Assembly (NCBI RefSeq): GCF_000309385.1 | Contig: NZ_JH976537.1 | Location: 4,557,375 to 4,621,374, forward strand | Origin: Nodosilinea nodulosa PCC 7104 | Lineage (GTDB): Bacteria; Cyanobacteriota; Cyanobacteriia; Phormidesmidales; Phormidesmidaceae | DNA: 64,000 bases | Direction: 5' to 3' | Part shown: piece by piece, positions 17,386 through 27,321 of the stretch | How the letters are laid out: each line of letters opens with the position of its first letter | Numbering within the stretch: the first letter of the stretch is position 1 | Notes under the pieces: generated by a model | Databases searched by the model: none | Told to the model about the DNA's origin: nothing | The model's input: only the letters and a program-made list of their open reading frames with translations | Made by a program: the position numbers and the translations under genes

Positions 17386-17565
17386 CTAGGCGTTATTGTT
17401 GGAGTAGTCGCTATTCTCTTTATCCTCACTGCCCTCTTCATCGGTAGCGCCGGAGTTGTTGCGGCGGAAGAAGCGCTGGTTGCCAGAGCGCTTTTTGCGG
17501 AACTTGCGGGCGTAGGCCTGGTTTCGCAGGGCCTTTTCTTTTTTAGGATTGCGACGCTTAGACAT
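17386..17565 (-). CDS. Small basic conserved cyanobacterial protein (59 aa)
   Basis: A short frame with a good start: GAGG eight bases before ATG at 17565. The product has a very basic first half (MSKRRNPKKEKALRNQAYAR and further RKFRKKR and RFFRR segments) and an acidic, asparagine-rich second half ending NNNA. This split charge pattern and the MSKRRNPKKEKALRN opening resemble a small protein I associate with many cyanobacterial genomes. The basic part could bind RNA or ribosomes. No function is known to me. It lies tail-to-tail with the FAD oxidoreductase. Confidence 0.75.
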   Translation of the reverse strand: MSKRRNPKKEKALRNQAYARKFRKKRSGNQRFFRRNNSGATDEEGSEDKENSDYSNNNA

Positions 17566-17860
17566 TCAATAACCTCAGACAACAGGGCAGGTGTGATCAG
17601 CAAACAAAGAATGGCAGTTATAAAAGGGAAGTCCCCCACTTTGGAGGGGCGCTTGGGGCCTTACCCAAAACAGCAGGTACGGCAGCGCCACCAGACACTC
17701 TGCCCGCACTGGCATCCGCCACTGACGACGTGCCATGACCAGAGGTTTACTGTAGCACATAGCCATACCCTGGCTCAGAAATAGACCTGCGGGCAACGGC
17801 GGCCAGCCAAATAGGGATATTTTCCCTTTTTAGCAGACCGCTGCGATCGCCCCCAAAGGG

Positions 17861-20800
17861 CTACGGCTGACTGGTGGAACTGAGCACCTTTTCCGGGCTG
17901 GTTGTGTTTGATTGGCCTGAGCTGGCCTCGGCAGTGTCGGCCTCAGAGGGGGGCACCACCTGCCAGAACCTGGGCAGGTACTCACTCCAGTTGGCCAGCA
18001 TCTTTTTGGCCTTGGGGCTGCCGGTACGGGCCAGGTGAGCTTCGATTAGGGCCTTGAGCTGCGCCTCTCCAGCGGCAGTGAGGACGCGCTGCACCTTAAC
18101 AATTTCAGGATTAACCCGGACCGGGAAATTACCGTCCTCGTCTAGGAAGTAGCCCAGTCCGCCGGTCATCCCGGCCCCCACATTGCGGCCCACCGGGCCT
18201 AGCACAACCACCACGCCGCCGGTCATATATTCGCAGCAGTGATCCCCGGCCCCTTCAATGACGGCCTGACCTTTGGAGTTGCGCACGGCGAACCGTTCCC
18301 CGGCGGTGCCCAGGGCGTACAGGGTACCCCCGGTGGCGCCGTAGAGGCAGGTGTTGCCAACAATGACGTTGGTTGAGGGATCGTAGGTCACACCGGCCGG
18401 GGGCTTGACCACAATTTCACCGCCGTGCATGCCTTTGCCGACATAGTCATTCGACTCGCCTACCAGGGTTAGCGTCATGCCAGGCAGGTTGAATGCCCCA
18501 AAGCTCTGGCCGGCACTGCCCTCAAAGGTGAGGTTGAGCTGTCCTTCAAAGCCAGCGTTGCCGTACTTTTCGGCGATCGCCCCCGCCACCCGAGCCCCAA
18601 TGGTGCGATCGGTGTTGACGACGGAGTAGGTCTTGGTGGCGCTGCCCTGGGTTTGAATCGCCTTCTGAATATCGACATCGGCCAGGATCTCGTCGTCGAG
18701 CACCGAGCCGTTGCTGTGCACTGCTTCGTGCTTGAGCCAGGCGCGATCGCCGCGCCCGTCGGGCAAATTCATCAGGGTAGACAGATCTAAATTGCCGGTT
18801 TTAGCCAGCGATACATTGGCCCGAGCCTTGAGCAGGTCGGCCCGGCCCACAATATCGAGGAGCGAGGTATAGCCCAGGCGGGCCAGCAGCGATCGCACCT
18901 CCTCGGCAATGTAGAAGAAGAAGTTGACTACGTGCTCAGGGATGCCGGTAAAGCGCTGGCGCAGCTCCTCTTTTTGGGTGGCGACGCCCACGGGGCAGTT
19001 GTTGGTGTGACAGACCCTGGCCATAATGCAGCCCTCGGCGATCATGGCGATGGAGCCAAACCCAAACTCTTCGGCCCCCATCAGGGCGCCCATGACCACA
19101 TCCCAGCCGGTTTTAAGGCCGCCATCGACCCGCAGGGTGACGCGATCGCGCAGATCATTCTCCATCAGCACCTTATGCACTTCGGTCAGCCCCAGTTCCC
19201 AGGGGACGCCAGCATGCTTGATAGAGCTGAGGGGCGACGCTCCGGTACCGCCATCGTGCCCTGACACCTGAATGACGTCGGCATTGGCCTTAGCAACCCC
19301 TGCCGCAATGGTGCCAATGCCCACCTCCGACACCAGCTTCACCGACACTCCGGCCTTGGGATTGATCTGGTGGAGGTCGAAAATGAGCTGGGCCAGGTCT
19401 TCAATCGAGTAGATATCGTGGTGAGGCGGCGGCGAGATGAGCGCCACCCCCGGTTTTGAGCGGCGCAGCATGGCGATGTAGGGGCTGACCTTCTTGCCCG
19501 GCAGCTGTCCCCCCTCACCAGGCTTAGCCCCCTGGGCCAGCTTAATCTCAATTTGGCTGGCGTGCATCAGGTACTCCGGGGTTACCCCAAAGCGGCCTGA
19601 GGCCACCTGCTTGATGGCCGAGCTGGCGGTGTCGCCATTCTTTAGCCCCCGCAGATGGGGGAAGGTGGGGGAATTCCCCTCGGCGTCGACATCTGACAGC
19701 ACCTTAAAGCGAACGGGATCTTCGCCACCTTCGCCGGAGTTTGACTTGCCGCCAATGCGATTCATGGCCACCGCCAGCACTTCATGGGCCTCTCGGGAGA
19801 GCGCCCCCAGGGACATGCCCCCGGTGCAGAAGCGACCCATAATCGACTCCACCGACTCCACCTGGTCGAGGGGAATGGGCTGGCGATCGCTCTCAAAGTC
19901 CAGCAGGTCGCGCAGGGCGCTGAGCGGACGATGCTCCAGCTGAGCCCTGTACAGCTCGTAATGGTCGTACTGGCGATCGGCCACGGCCCTGTGCAGCAGC
20001 TTGGTCATGGCGGGGTTGTTCATGTGGTACTCGCCGCTGGGCCGCGACTGCACAAAGCCCATATTCTGCAGGCGCTTTGCCGTAAGTTCAGGGAACGCCC
20101 GCTGGTGAAACTTGATGGTTTCCTGGGCCAGCTCCGCCACCGAGAGTCCCCCCAGGCGAGAGGTAGTCCCTCGAAACGCCAGATCCAGCAGGTCGGGGCC
20201 AATGCCAATGGCCTCAAAGATCTGCGCTCCCCGGTAGCTGGTAATCAGCGAAATTCCCATTTTGGAGAGAATTTTGAGCAGCCCCGCATCCACCGCCTTG
20301 CGGTAGTTGTCCTGGGCACCGTTGAGGGTAGATACCGGCAGTTTTCCGGTCTCCATCAGCTTTTGGGTCCGGTTGTCGCTCCACCAGTGGCGCACCGACT
20401 CCAGGGCCAGGTAAGGACACACGGCGCTAGCCCCGTAGCCAATCAGGCAGGCAAAATGATGGGTGCTCCAGCACTGGGCGGTGTCTACCACCAGGGAGGC
20501 ACGCATGCGCAGCCCGTTGCGAATTAGATGGTGGTGCACAGCCCCCACCGCCAGCAGGGGGGGAATATAGCTAGTTTCGGCGCTCAGGGGGACAAAATTG
20601 CCCTGGCCGTCTACGCGATCGCTGAGCACCAGGATCACCTTGCCCGCTTTGACCGCCTCGTCGGCGCGATCGCACAGAACCTCTACGGCGCTGGCCAAAC
20701 CAGCGGGGCCATCCGTGATGGAGTACAGCGTCGAGAGGGCGACCGTCGCAAACCCCGATGTGCCGATTTGCTCCAGTTCCACCTCGTTGATGACCGGGCT

Positions 20801-22570
20801 TTCCAGCTTCAGCAACCGCGCATACTCGGGTCGCTCATCCAGCAGATTGCCCTGGGAGCCAAGCTGGGTAGCCAGCGACATTACCAGCCGCTCGCGTAGG
20901 GGGTCAATAGCCGGATTTGTAACCTGGGCAAACCGCTGTTTAAAGTAGTCATAAATCAGGTGCGGCTTCTCCGACAGCACCGCGTGAGGGGTGTCATCGC
21001 CCATGCAGAAGGTGGGTTCTTTACCCTGGGCGGCCATGTCCTGAATGATCATGTCCAGGTCTTCGGCGGTGTAGCCGAAGGCGCTCTGCTGGCGCAGCAG
21101 GTCGGCGGCAGCGTACAGGGGGGCGTCTGCAAATAGCTGGGGCTGAAGCTCAGCCCGATTTTCCTCGAGCCACTGGCCGTAGGGGTGCCGGGCGGCAACC
21201 CGCTGCTTAATGTCCCAGTTTTTAAGAATTTCCTGGCTGTGCAGGTCTACCGCAATCATCTGGCCAGGGCCAAGGCGGCCCTTTTCCACAATCTGCTCAG
21301 GAGCCACGTTCAGCACTCCGGCCTCCGAGGACACCATGAGCAGATCGTCTTTGGTGACCACATAGCGGGCCGGGCGAAGGCCGTTGCGATCTAGGGTGGC
21401 TCCGACCTGGGTGCCATCGCTAAAGACAATCAATGCCGGACCATCCCAGGGCTCTTGCAGGCCCCCATAGTAATCGTAGAAGTCGGTGATTGCAGGATAG
21501 GCGTCCAGCTCAGGCTGATTGTTGTAGGCCTCAGGCACCATCATCATCAGCGCCTCCTGGGGAGAGCGGCCCGATCGCACCAGCAGCTCCATCACGTTGT
21601 CCAGGTTGGCCGAGTCGCTGTTTTCGGCATTGACAATGGGCTTTAGCAGGTCGAAGCGATCGCCCCAGATCGGATGGTATAGATCTGCCTGACGGGCCGC
21701 CATCCAGTTGATATTGCCTACCAGAGTGTTGATTTCGCCGTTGTGGCCCAGCAGCCGCATGGGGTGAGCCAGGGGCCATTTAGGCATGGTGTTGGTGCTA
21801 AAGCGGCGGTGGTACACAGCAAAAGCGCTGACGTAGTCAGGATCGCGCAGATCTTCGTAGAACGCGGCCAGTACCGCCGATCGCACCATGCCCTTGTACA
21901 CAATGGTGCGGCAGGAGCAGGAGCACACGTAAAACTCCTTCAGACCCGCCAGCATCTCCGCTGACGGATCGCTGGGATCAAGCGCAACATTTGCCGTTAG
22001 GCGCAGTACCTGGCGACGTACCAGGTACAAAAGGCGCTCTAGATCGTCCCCGGTTACAGTGGCCGAAGCCAGAATCAGCTGCTCAATGCGGGGCTGGTAC
22101 TGCCTTGCCAGTGCCCCCAGCACCTCGGGACGCACCGGCACAGGGCGCCACCCTACTACGCTCAACCCTTCTTTTTGGGCCACCTGGTCGAAGGTGTCAC
22201 GCACGAAGGCGGCGGCAGCCTCGTGGTTGGGGAGAAACATCATGGCTACTCCGGTGCGATCGCCCTCTAGCTCCCCCTGCCCCTGGCCCTGGGCCCAGCG
22301 ATTCAGCACCGCCCACGGGATTGCGGTCATCACCCCCGCCCCATCGCCAGAATCCTGGTCGGCGCAGCAGCCCCCTCGATGCTCCATGCAGTCAAGGGCT
22401 GCCAGAGCCTTCGCCACCAAATCGTGGCTAGGACGATTCTGGCGATCGGCCAAAAAACCTACCCCGCAGGCATCACGTTCTTCGACCAGTGACTTTGGCC
22501 CCCAGTTTAACCACTCAGAACGGGTGGGCTGCTGGGGTAGATAGGGTTGATTCACAGGTGTACGTCCCAT
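17861..22570 (-). CDS. gltS: Ferredoxin-dependent glutamate synthase, large subunit
   Basis: Fd-GOGAT transfers the amide of glutamine to 2-oxoglutarate, giving two glutamates with ferredoxin as electron donor; it completes the GS-GOGAT cycle. From the ATG at 22570 (MGRTPVNQP) the protein has 1569 residues: a short propeptide, the Ntn amidotransferase cysteine in ERDACGVGF, the central domain, the FMN-binding synthase barrel, the 3Fe-4S cysteines in [15 protein letters not shown], and the beta-helix GXGXG repeats with [14 protein letters not shown] near the end. Length and details ([17 protein letters not shown]) match the cyanobacterial ferredoxin type rather than the NAD(P)H type, and no small gltD is next to it. 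An upstream in-frame start at 22603 is possible. Confidence 0.95.
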   Translation of the reverse strand: MGRTPVNQPYLPQQPTRSEWLNWGPKSLVEERDACGVGFLADRQNRPSHDLVAKALAALDCMEHRGGCCADQDSGDGAGVMTAIPWAVLNRWAQGQGQGELEGDRTGVAMMFLPNHEAAAAFVRDTFDQVAQKEGLSVVGWRPVPVRPEVLGALARQYQPRIEQLILASATVTGDDLERLLYLVRRQVLRLTANVALDPSDPSAEMLAGLKEFYVCSCSCRTIVYKGMVRSAVLAAFYEDLRDPDYVSAFAVYHRRFSTNTMPKWPLAHPMRLLGHNGEINTLVGNINWMAARQADLYHPIWGDRFDLLKPIVNAENSDSANLDNVMELLVRSGRSPQEALMMMVPEAYNNQPELDAYPAITDFYDYYGGLQEPWDGPALIVFSDGTQVGATLDRNGLRPARYVVTKDDLLMVSSEAGVLNVAPEQIVEKGRLGPGQMIAVDLHSQEILKNWDIKQRVAARHPYGQWLEENRAELQPQLFADAPLYAAADLLRQQSAFGYTAEDLDMIIQDMAAQGKEPTFCMGDDTPHAVLSEKPHLIYDYFKQRFAQVTNPAIDPLRERLVMSLATQLGSQGNLLDERPEYARLLKLESPVINEVELEQIGTSGFATVALSTLYSITDGPAGLASAVEVLCDRADEAVKAGKVILVLSDRVDGQGNFVPLSAETSYIPPLLAVGAVHHHLIRNGLRMRASLVVDTAQCWSTHHFACLIGYGASAVCPYLALESVRHWWSDNRTQKLMETGKLPVSTLNGAQDNYRKAVDAGLLKILSKMGISLITSYRGAQIFEAIGIGPDLLDLAFRGTTSRLGGLSVAELAQETIKFHQRAFPELTAKRLQNMGFVQSRPSGEYHMNNPAMTKLLHRAVADRQYDHYELYRAQLEHRPLSALRDLLDFESDRQPIPLDQVESVESIMGRFCTGGMSLGALSREAHEVLAVAMNRIGGKSNSGEGGEDPVRFKVLSDVDAEGNSPTFPHLRGLKNGDTASSAIKQVASGRFGVTPEYLMHASQIEIKLAQGAKPGEGGQLPGKKVSPYIAMLRRSKPGVALISPPPHHDIYSIEDLAQLIFDLHQINPKAGVSVKLVSEVGIGTIAAGVAKANADVIQVSGHDGGTGASPLSSIKHAGVPWELGLTEVHKVLMENDLRDRVTLRVDGGLKTGWDVVMGALMGAEEFGFGSIAMIAEGCIMARVCHTNNCPVGVATQKEELRQRFTGIPEHVVNFFFYIAEEVRSLLARLGYTSLLDIVGRADLLKARANVSLAKTGNLDLSTLMNLPDGRGDRAWLKHEAVHSNGSVLDDEILADVDIQKAIQTQGSATKTYSVVNTDRTIGARVAGAIAEKYGNAGFEGQLNLTFEGSAGQSFGAFNLPGMTLTLVGESNDYVGKGMHGGEIVVKPPAGVTYDPSTNVIVGNTCLYGATGGTLYALGTAGERFAVRNSKGQAVIEGAGDHCCEYMTGGVVVVLGPVGRNVGAGMTGGLGYFLDEDGNFPVRVNPEIVKVQRVLTAAGEAQLKALIEAHLARTGSPKAKKMLANWSEYLPRFWQVVPPSEADTAEASSGQSNTTSPEKVLSSTSQP

Positions 22571-23039
22571 GGAAGAGAAATTAAGGAAAAAATAGCGGTC
22601 CAAAAACTAAGCTATGCATCCAGGAGGATTAAGACTAGCGGTATTGTCCTCTATCAGCAAGACTCCAGGTGTTCAACTCAGCGCCCGAGCCAAGGAAACC
22701 GACCCAAAATCCGGGCGCCTCACCACGGTCCAAGTGAGCCAGGGAGAAACATCTAGAACTGGGCTAATCCATTTCGTTCCAATTGGTTTAGCCTTAGCTG
22801 AAGGATATAGGGCAGTTACCTTCGGCTAAAAATCACTGGCGCGCGCCGCGCTTTATCTGTAATTTACAGACTTTATCAGTAGTTTACAAACCCTAATTCT
22901 GGCATTTAATCCCAGCTTCTTAGAATTAATCCGACGGGACGGTAGCGATTGTTTCAAAACCGCCGTTCTATCCTCCTCAAGCGGCTCGGCACCCGGTCCT
23001 TCGCACTTGTACTATTCAGCTATTGACTGCATTTTTTCT
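22571..23039. other. Divergent intergenic region between gltS and a glycosidase gene
   Basis: This 469-base region should hold the promoters of gltS (minus) and of the phosphodiester glycosidase gene (plus). The notable part is the tandem palindromic repeat at 22851-22890, described separately. No gene is seen; the open frames here lack ribosome sites and family resemblance. I found no exact NtcA site (GTA-N8-TAC) by eye. Confidence 0.4.
22851..22890. repeat. Two tandem 20-bp operator-like repeats
   Basis: Two adjacent 20-base copies (22851-22870 and 22871-22890) differ at three positions. Each contains TTTATC followed 11 bases later by TTTACA. The first copy contains a perfect palindrome, CTGTAA-T-TTACAG (22857-22869). 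Half-sites spaced two helical turns apart suggest cooperative binding of a regulator. TTTACA resembles half of an RpaB HLR1 site, but the usual 10-base spacing is not met. Confidence 0.5.
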
Positions 23040-24824
23040 ATGATTAGACTGCTAGGCTTAGCCCCGTGGCCCTTTCTTCGTCGCCATGGCTGTCGCTGGG
23101 CCGCGATTGGATGGTTTTCGCTCAGCCTGCTAGGGGCGATCGCGCCACTGGCCGTCGCCACCGAACCTTCTCCGGCATCAGACGGCATTGCTATAGCCGT
23201 CACTCCCACGACCCAGGGGCAAACTCTGAGCCTCAATGGGGCTCAGGCTGCTGTTCCCTGGATGATCGCCAACGGCCAGGTGGGTCTCGCTGACTACGGG
23301 GTTACCGATCAGCTAGGTGCCACCCTGCTCAGCAATAGTGACCCCAGTCGTCAGCCAGTCCAGTGGTTCACGGAGCCAGGCCGCCCGGTGGAACTGGCCG
23401 CCTGGGTTCACGGCGGCTATCGATACCTCGACATCGCGCCACTGGCCCAGCGCTACGGTTGGCAGGTGCAGGCGCAGGGCAGCACCCTGCAGATCGCCAC
23501 TCCCCCGGCCCAGATAGTAGCCGTCCGTCGAGAAGCCCAAGAGCGTTTAATCATCGATCTATCTGGCCCTGCCCCGGTTAGTTTGGCCGACAGTGCAGAT
23601 TCGCTCACCCTCACGCTGGGGGCCACCGCTGGCGATCGCGTGATCCAAGATGCGATCGCATCTCCCGCCGGAGCCCAGCTGGGATCGCTCACCGTCACCC
23701 CTGTCCCTGGGGGCCTGCGCTTCCAGGCCAGCGCCAGCCATCCGCCCCACCTTGTTACTCAAACCAACCAAATTATCGTAGACATCCGTGCCGATAGCCT
23801 GCCGCCCCACAGCATTGCCTGGGCTCCCGGCGTGCGCTGGCAACAGCGGTATATCTCCGCAGCCGGGCAGATGTTCCCCGTTTACTGGCTTCAGCTTGAC
23901 CCCGCCCAGGTCAGCCTCCGCCCGATCTGGACTGATCCCACCACGGCAGTGGGTACGGCACCGCTGACTACCATTGCACAGCGCTGGCAGGCCGCCGCCG
24001 CTATCAATGCAGGCTTTTTCAACCGCAACAACCAATACCCGCTAGGCGCCGTGCGCAGCAACAACAGCTGGATTTCAGGGCCTATCCTCAGCCGAGGCGC
24101 CGTGGGCTGGAACGATCGGGGTCAGGTGCACATGGAGCGCCTTTTTTTAAATCAAACCCTCACCGCAGCTGGTGGGCAGACTTTTCCGATCCAAGCCATT
24201 AACAGCGGCTACGTCCAGGCGGGCATCGGTCTCTACACATCGGCCTGGGGGCCTGCCTACCGACCCATCACAGAGGGGGAAATCCTCATTACCGTGGTGA
24301 ATGACGCCGTTGCGAACCAACAGGCCGCCAGCGCCCTTGGCGGTGGTGGGTTGCTCATCCCCACTGATGGCTACATTCTGGCCCTGCGATCCTACGCTAC
24401 AGCAGCTCAGGCGTTACCCCGGGGTCAGCAGGTTGCCCTGAGCTCCGAGGTATTGCCCGCTACGCTGGCCCCCTTCCCCAACCTGGTCGGCGGCGGGCCT
24501 CTGCTAATTCGCGATCGCGTCCAGGTGCTCAATGCCGGTCTAGAGCAGTTCAGCTCTGCCTTCGCGACCCAGGCGGCCCCTCGCAGCGCCATTGCCACGA
24601 CTTCCGACAGCAGCATTTTGCTAGTCGCTGTACACCAAAGCCCTGCCGGCCCGGGTCCCACCCTCAACCAACTCGCTCAAATCATGCTCCAGCTGGGCGC
24701 GATCGACGCCCTCAATCTAGACGGTGGCAGTTCAGCAAGCCTCTACCTAGGCGGACGGCTAATCAACCGTTCTCCCCGCACGGCCGCTCGGGTCAACAAC
24801 GGCATCGGACTCTTTATCCAGTAG
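23040..24824 (+). CDS. Exported phosphodiester glycosidase family protein
   Basis: A 594-residue exported protein. The N-terminus has a basic stretch and hydrophobic core (about 18-40, WAAIGWFSLSLLGAIAPLAV), a signal peptide or anchor. Residues about 170-240 look AMIN-like (beta-rich, with RLIIDLSG). The C-terminal half is a phosphodiester glycosidase (NAGPA/DUF2233) domain with AAINAGFFNR and the catalytic-region motif LNLDGGSSASLYL near the end. I chose the ATG at 23040; a TTG 33 bases upstream is the only longer option. The family cleaves sugar-phosphodiester linkages or acts on cell-wall glycans; the substrate is unknown. A second copy of this domain is in the gene at 33004. Confidence 0.85.
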   Translation: MIRLLGLAPWPFLRRHGCRWAAIGWFSLSLLGAIAPLAVATEPSPASDGIAIAVTPTTQGQTLSLNGAQAAVPWMIANGQVGLADYGVTDQLGATLLSNSDPSRQPVQWFTEPGRPVELAAWVHGGYRYLDIAPLAQRYGWQVQAQGSTLQIATPPAQIVAVRREAQERLIIDLSGPAPVSLADSADSLTLTLGATAGDRVIQDAIASPAGAQLGSLTVTPVPGGLRFQASASHPPHLVTQTNQIIVDIRADSLPPHSIAWAPGVRWQQRYISAAGQMFPVYWLQLDPAQVSLRPIWTDPTTAVGTAPLTTIAQRWQAAAAINAGFFNRNNQYPLGAVRSNNSWISGPILSRGAVGWNDRGQVHMERLFLNQTLTAAGGQTFPIQAINSGYVQAGIGLYTSAWGPAYRPITEGEILITVVNDAVANQQAASALGGGGLLIPTDGYILALRSYATAAQALPRGQQVALSSEVLPATLAPFPNLVGGGPLLIRDRVQVLNAGLEQFSSAFATQAAPRSAIATTSDSSILLVAVHQSPAGPGPTLNQLAQIMLQLGAIDALNLDGGSSASLYLGGRLINRSPRTAARVNNGIGLFIQ

Positions 24825-25115
24825 ATCCAGCCGCGGCGCAGTTTCCAAGCAAGGGCCATCAGTTCCTTAACATGAAAAAGCAGGGTGTAAAGACTTCGTA
24901 TGGTTATCCCTCTTGTCAGCCAGAATCCTTTGGGTGTCTAGCCGCCCTTGTTAAACTGTTGGCTGAAAGAAAAGCGGCCTGAATTCCCAGACCGCCAAGA
25001 TGAAACCTTTGAGCTAAAGCAACGGTCTCACAGGAATGGGCACCCTGAAAAATGCAGCCCCAGAGTCGCCTTTCCTGGCGCAGTTTAAACTTCAGGTTCT
25101 AGGAGAACTTTCACC
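24825..25115 (+). other. Leader region before the cupin gene
   Basis: This 291-base stretch has no gene. It contains several short hairpins, including GCGG/CCGC near 24984-25006 and TCGCC-tttcct-GGCG just before the ribosome site, so the cupin mRNA may have a folded leader. No known riboswitch core was recognised. Confidence 0.3.
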
Positions 25116-25535
25116 ATGCCAAAACTGGAAGAGTCAATTCAGCCCGCTGCGCTGGCCCTGGCCACCAGCAACGGTAAAGAAATCGCCGAGACAGGCCTGC
25201 GTCCCTGGGGCTGCTACACAGTTCTCGAAGAGGGTCGCGGCTACAAAATCAAGCGGATAGAAGTAAAATCTGGCCATCGACTCAGTTTGCAAATGCACCA
25301 CCACCGCAGCGAGCACTGGATTGTGGTCTCCGGCACCGCTAAAGTGGTTTGCGGCGACAGTGAAATTCTGCTCTCCAGCAACCAATCCACCTACGTGCCC
25401 CCCTGCACCCAGCACCGCTTAGAAAACGTAGGCGTCATTCCTCTAGTGCTCATTGAGGTGCAAAACGGCGAATATCTGGGCGAAGATGATATCGTTCGTT
25501 TTCAGGACGACTACTCCCGCGCCGAGACCGTCTAG
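25116..25535 (+). CDS. Cupin-domain protein, mannose-6-phosphate isomerase type II-like
   Basis: A 139-residue single cupin resembling the C-terminal isomerase domain of bifunctional mannose-6-phosphate isomerase/GDP-mannose pyrophosphorylase. It shows RPWGCYTVLEEG, then cupin motif 1 (GHRLSLQMHHHRSEHWIVVSG with the metal histidines and glutamate) and motif 2 (PPCTQHRLENVG). It lacks the nucleotidyltransferase domain. A Shine-Dalgarno AGGAGA precedes the ATG at 25116. A role in fructose-6-P/mannose-6-P interconversion for GDP-mannose supply is likely by family and would fit the phosphohexomutase at 50425, but is not proven. Confidence 0.85.
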   Translation: MPKLEESIQPAALALATSNGKEIAETGLRPWGCYTVLEEGRGYKIKRIEVKSGHRLSLQMHHHRSEHWIVVSGTAKVVCGDSEILLSSNQSTYVPPCTQHRLENVGVIPLVLIEVQNGEYLGEDDIVRFQDDYSRAETV

Positions 25536-25584
25536 CGCTAGGCTGCTCCTGCCGCTTGACCAGCTGTCTGAGCCGAGTTAGCTC

Positions 25585-25638
25585 AGCAGATATCGGCTAT
25601 GGTGCTAAGCTCAGCACCATAGCCGATATCTGCTTTTT
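25585..25638 (+). terminator. Perfect 22-bp stem-loop terminator
   Basis: The arms 25585-25606 (AGCAGATATCGGCTATGGTGCT) and 25613-25634 are exact reverse complements with a 6-base loop, followed by TTTT. It lies 50 bases after the cupin gene and 28 before the A-type carrier gene. A stem this long with no mismatch is unusual for a plain terminator. Confidence 0.85.
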
Positions 25639-25665
25639 ACTTGTAGATTTGTAGCCGTTACCGCA

Positions 25666-26055
25666 ATGATTCATATTCGCCCTGCCGCTGCCCAAGAATT
25701 TAAGCGGTTGCTTGCTCAGCAGGCTCCCAGTACCGATAAGCCCCCCCAGATCTGCCTTACCCTAGAGCGTGGTGGCTGTGCCGAATGGACCTATCACCTG
25801 ACCGCTGAAGCCATTCCTAAGACCGCTGACACTGCCACGGTGCTAGATTGCAACGATATTGCCCTAGCGGTGCCAAAAAAGCACTTAGACCTGATCAAAG
25901 ACCTCACCATTGATTACACCGAGGACCTAATGGGCGGAGGATTTCGCTTCATCAATCCCCTCGCCCAGCGCACCTGCGGCTGCGGCAACGCTTTCTCACT
26001 CAAAGCCGACGCCCCAGTCACCCAAGACTGTACCGGTGGGTTGTCAGCGGGCTGA
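25666..26055 (+). CDS. HesB/IscA-family (A-type) iron-sulfur carrier protein
   Basis: A 129-residue A-type carrier that binds and delivers Fe-S clusters. The three conserved cysteines are visible: C38 in RGGCAE, and C104 and C106 in RTCGCGNAF, spaced as in IscA/SufA. The segment DLMGGGFRFINP before the last two is characteristic. It is longer at the C-terminus than E. coli IscA by about 15 residues. It lies just upstream of the ribosomal-protein operon but is separated from it by 112 bases. Which of the cyanobacterial paralogues (IscA, SufA, HesB) this is cannot be settled here. Confidence 0.9.
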   Translation: MIHIRPAAAQEFKRLLAQQAPSTDKPPQICLTLERGGCAEWTYHLTAEAIPKTADTATVLDCNDIALAVPKKHLDLIKDLTIDYTEDLMGGGFRFINPLAQRTCGCGNAFSLKADAPVTQDCTGGLSAG

Positions 26056-26167
26056 AGGCGGAGCATCCCAGCCAAAAATTCCTGCGTTTGACCAAAGCCG
26101 ATTTGCAGTGCTAGCATTAGATCTTGTGAAAACTTGAGTCCACCTGCCGTAGCACAACAAGCATCCT

Positions 26168-26542
26168 ATGCCCACGATTCAGCAACTCATCCGGAGTGAG
26201 CGTCAGAAAGCCGAGAAGAAAACCAAGTCCCCTGCCCTAAAGAGCTGCCCTCAGCGTCGAGGGGTTTGCACTCGCGTATATACTACTACCCCCAAAAAGC
26301 CTAACTCGGCTTTGCGGAAGGTAGCGCGGGTTCGTCTTACTTCTGGCTTTGAGGTTACGGCCTACATCCCCGGCATTGGCCACAACCTTCAAGAGCACTC
26401 CGTAGTCATGATTCGTGGTGGCCGGGTCAAAGATCTGCCCGGTGTGCGTTACCACATCATTCGCGGCACCCTTGACACCGCTGGGGTAAAAGACCGCCGC
26501 CAAGGTCGCTCTAAATACGGAGCTAAGCGTCCTAAGGGGTAA
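26168..26542 (+). CDS. rpsL: 30S ribosomal protein S12
   Basis: The 124-residue S12 has the invariant PTIQQLIR start, [18 protein letters not shown] with the streptomycin-region lysine, and [12 protein letters not shown]. It acts at the decoding centre of the 30S subunit. This is the first gene of the str operon rpsL-rpsG-fusA-tuf-rpsJ. Confidence 0.99.
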   Translation: MPTIQQLIRSERQKAEKKTKSPALKSCPQRRGVCTRVYTTTPKKPNSALRKVARVRLTSGFEVTAYIPGIGHNLQEHSVVMIRGGRVKDLPGVRYHIIRGTLDTAGVKDRRQGRSKYGAKRPKG

Positions 26543-26726
26543 GTTTCTAAACCCGAAAATTAGGCCAGCAAATTAGCTCAAAGCCTCACTCCGCTCTGGG
26601 CATGTCAGTCATTTAGCTGGATTTGGGCACACGAGCCGAAATTCGCTTGATAGCTCTATTTGCCTCAAAAAAAGAAATTTTGTTCGGTTATCTGCGCAAC
26701 CTTAAATCGCTACTGGAATTTGAATC

Positions 26727-27197
26727 ATGTCTCGCCGCACCGTTATTCAAAAGCGTCCGATCCCGCCTGACTCTGTTTACAACAGCCGTCTTATCACCAT
26801 GATGAGTCGCCGTCTGATGACCAGCGGCAAAAAATCTCTGGCCGATAAAATCATCTACAACTCCTTTGGAATTATCAAAGAACGCAGCGGTGGCGATCCC
26901 TTAGATGTGTTTGAACGGGCCGTACGCAATGCCTCGCCTCTGGTGGAGGTCAAAGCCCGCCGGGTGGGTGGTGCCACCTACCAAGTGCCCATGGAAGTAC
27001 GCTCTGAGCGCAGTGTGGCTTTAGCCCTTCGTTGGCTAACTCAATTTGCTCGCCAGCGTCCCGGCAAGTCGATGGCAATCCGTCTGGCCAACGAGCTGAT
27101 GGATGCAGCCAACGAAACCGGCGGTGCTGTTCGCAAGCGTGAAGAGACTCACCGCATGGCAGAAGCCAATAAAGCCTTTGCCCACTATCGTTACTAA
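26727..27197 (+). CDS. rpsG: 30S ribosomal protein S7
   Basis: The 156-residue S7 ([29 protein letters not shown]; ending AFAHYRY) binds 16S rRNA and organises the head of the 30S subunit. It is separated from rpsL by 184 bases, an AT-rich spacer that could allow separate regulation. Confidence 0.99.
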   Translation: MSRRTVIQKRPIPPDSVYNSRLITMMSRRLMTSGKKSLADKIIYNSFGIIKERSGGDPLDVFERAVRNASPLVEVKARRVGGATYQVPMEVRSERSVALALRWLTQFARQRPGKSMAIRLANELMDAANETGGAVRKREETHRMAEANKAFAHYRY

Positions 27198-27321
27198 GTC
27201 TGTAGGGTTACTGCTGCGGCCCCAGCACATCTGGTTGATTGGCGATCGCTGTTTCCACTTTCTACAATAGATCTATTCTGGCACAGCGAAACAGTAGCTA
27301 TAGCGTGACGAGGAGGTGCCT

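Noticed and set aside
19784..20527. 247-codon plus-strand frame inside gltS
   Set aside because: A complement shadow of the conserved Fd-GOGAT central domain.
24825..25115. Riboswitch in the cupin leader
   Set aside because: Several hairpins but no recognisable conserved core of glutamine, TPP, cobalamin or other common classes.
25116..25535. Bifunctional mannose-6-P isomerase/GDP-mannose pyrophosphorylase
   Set aside because: Only the cupin domain is present; the nucleotidyltransferase domain is missing and not encoded upstream.
26020..26165. Strong promoter for the str operon
   Set aside because: TTGCAG and TTAGAT words were seen near 26101-26120, but their spacing (about 8 bases) is too short for a sigma70 promoter.
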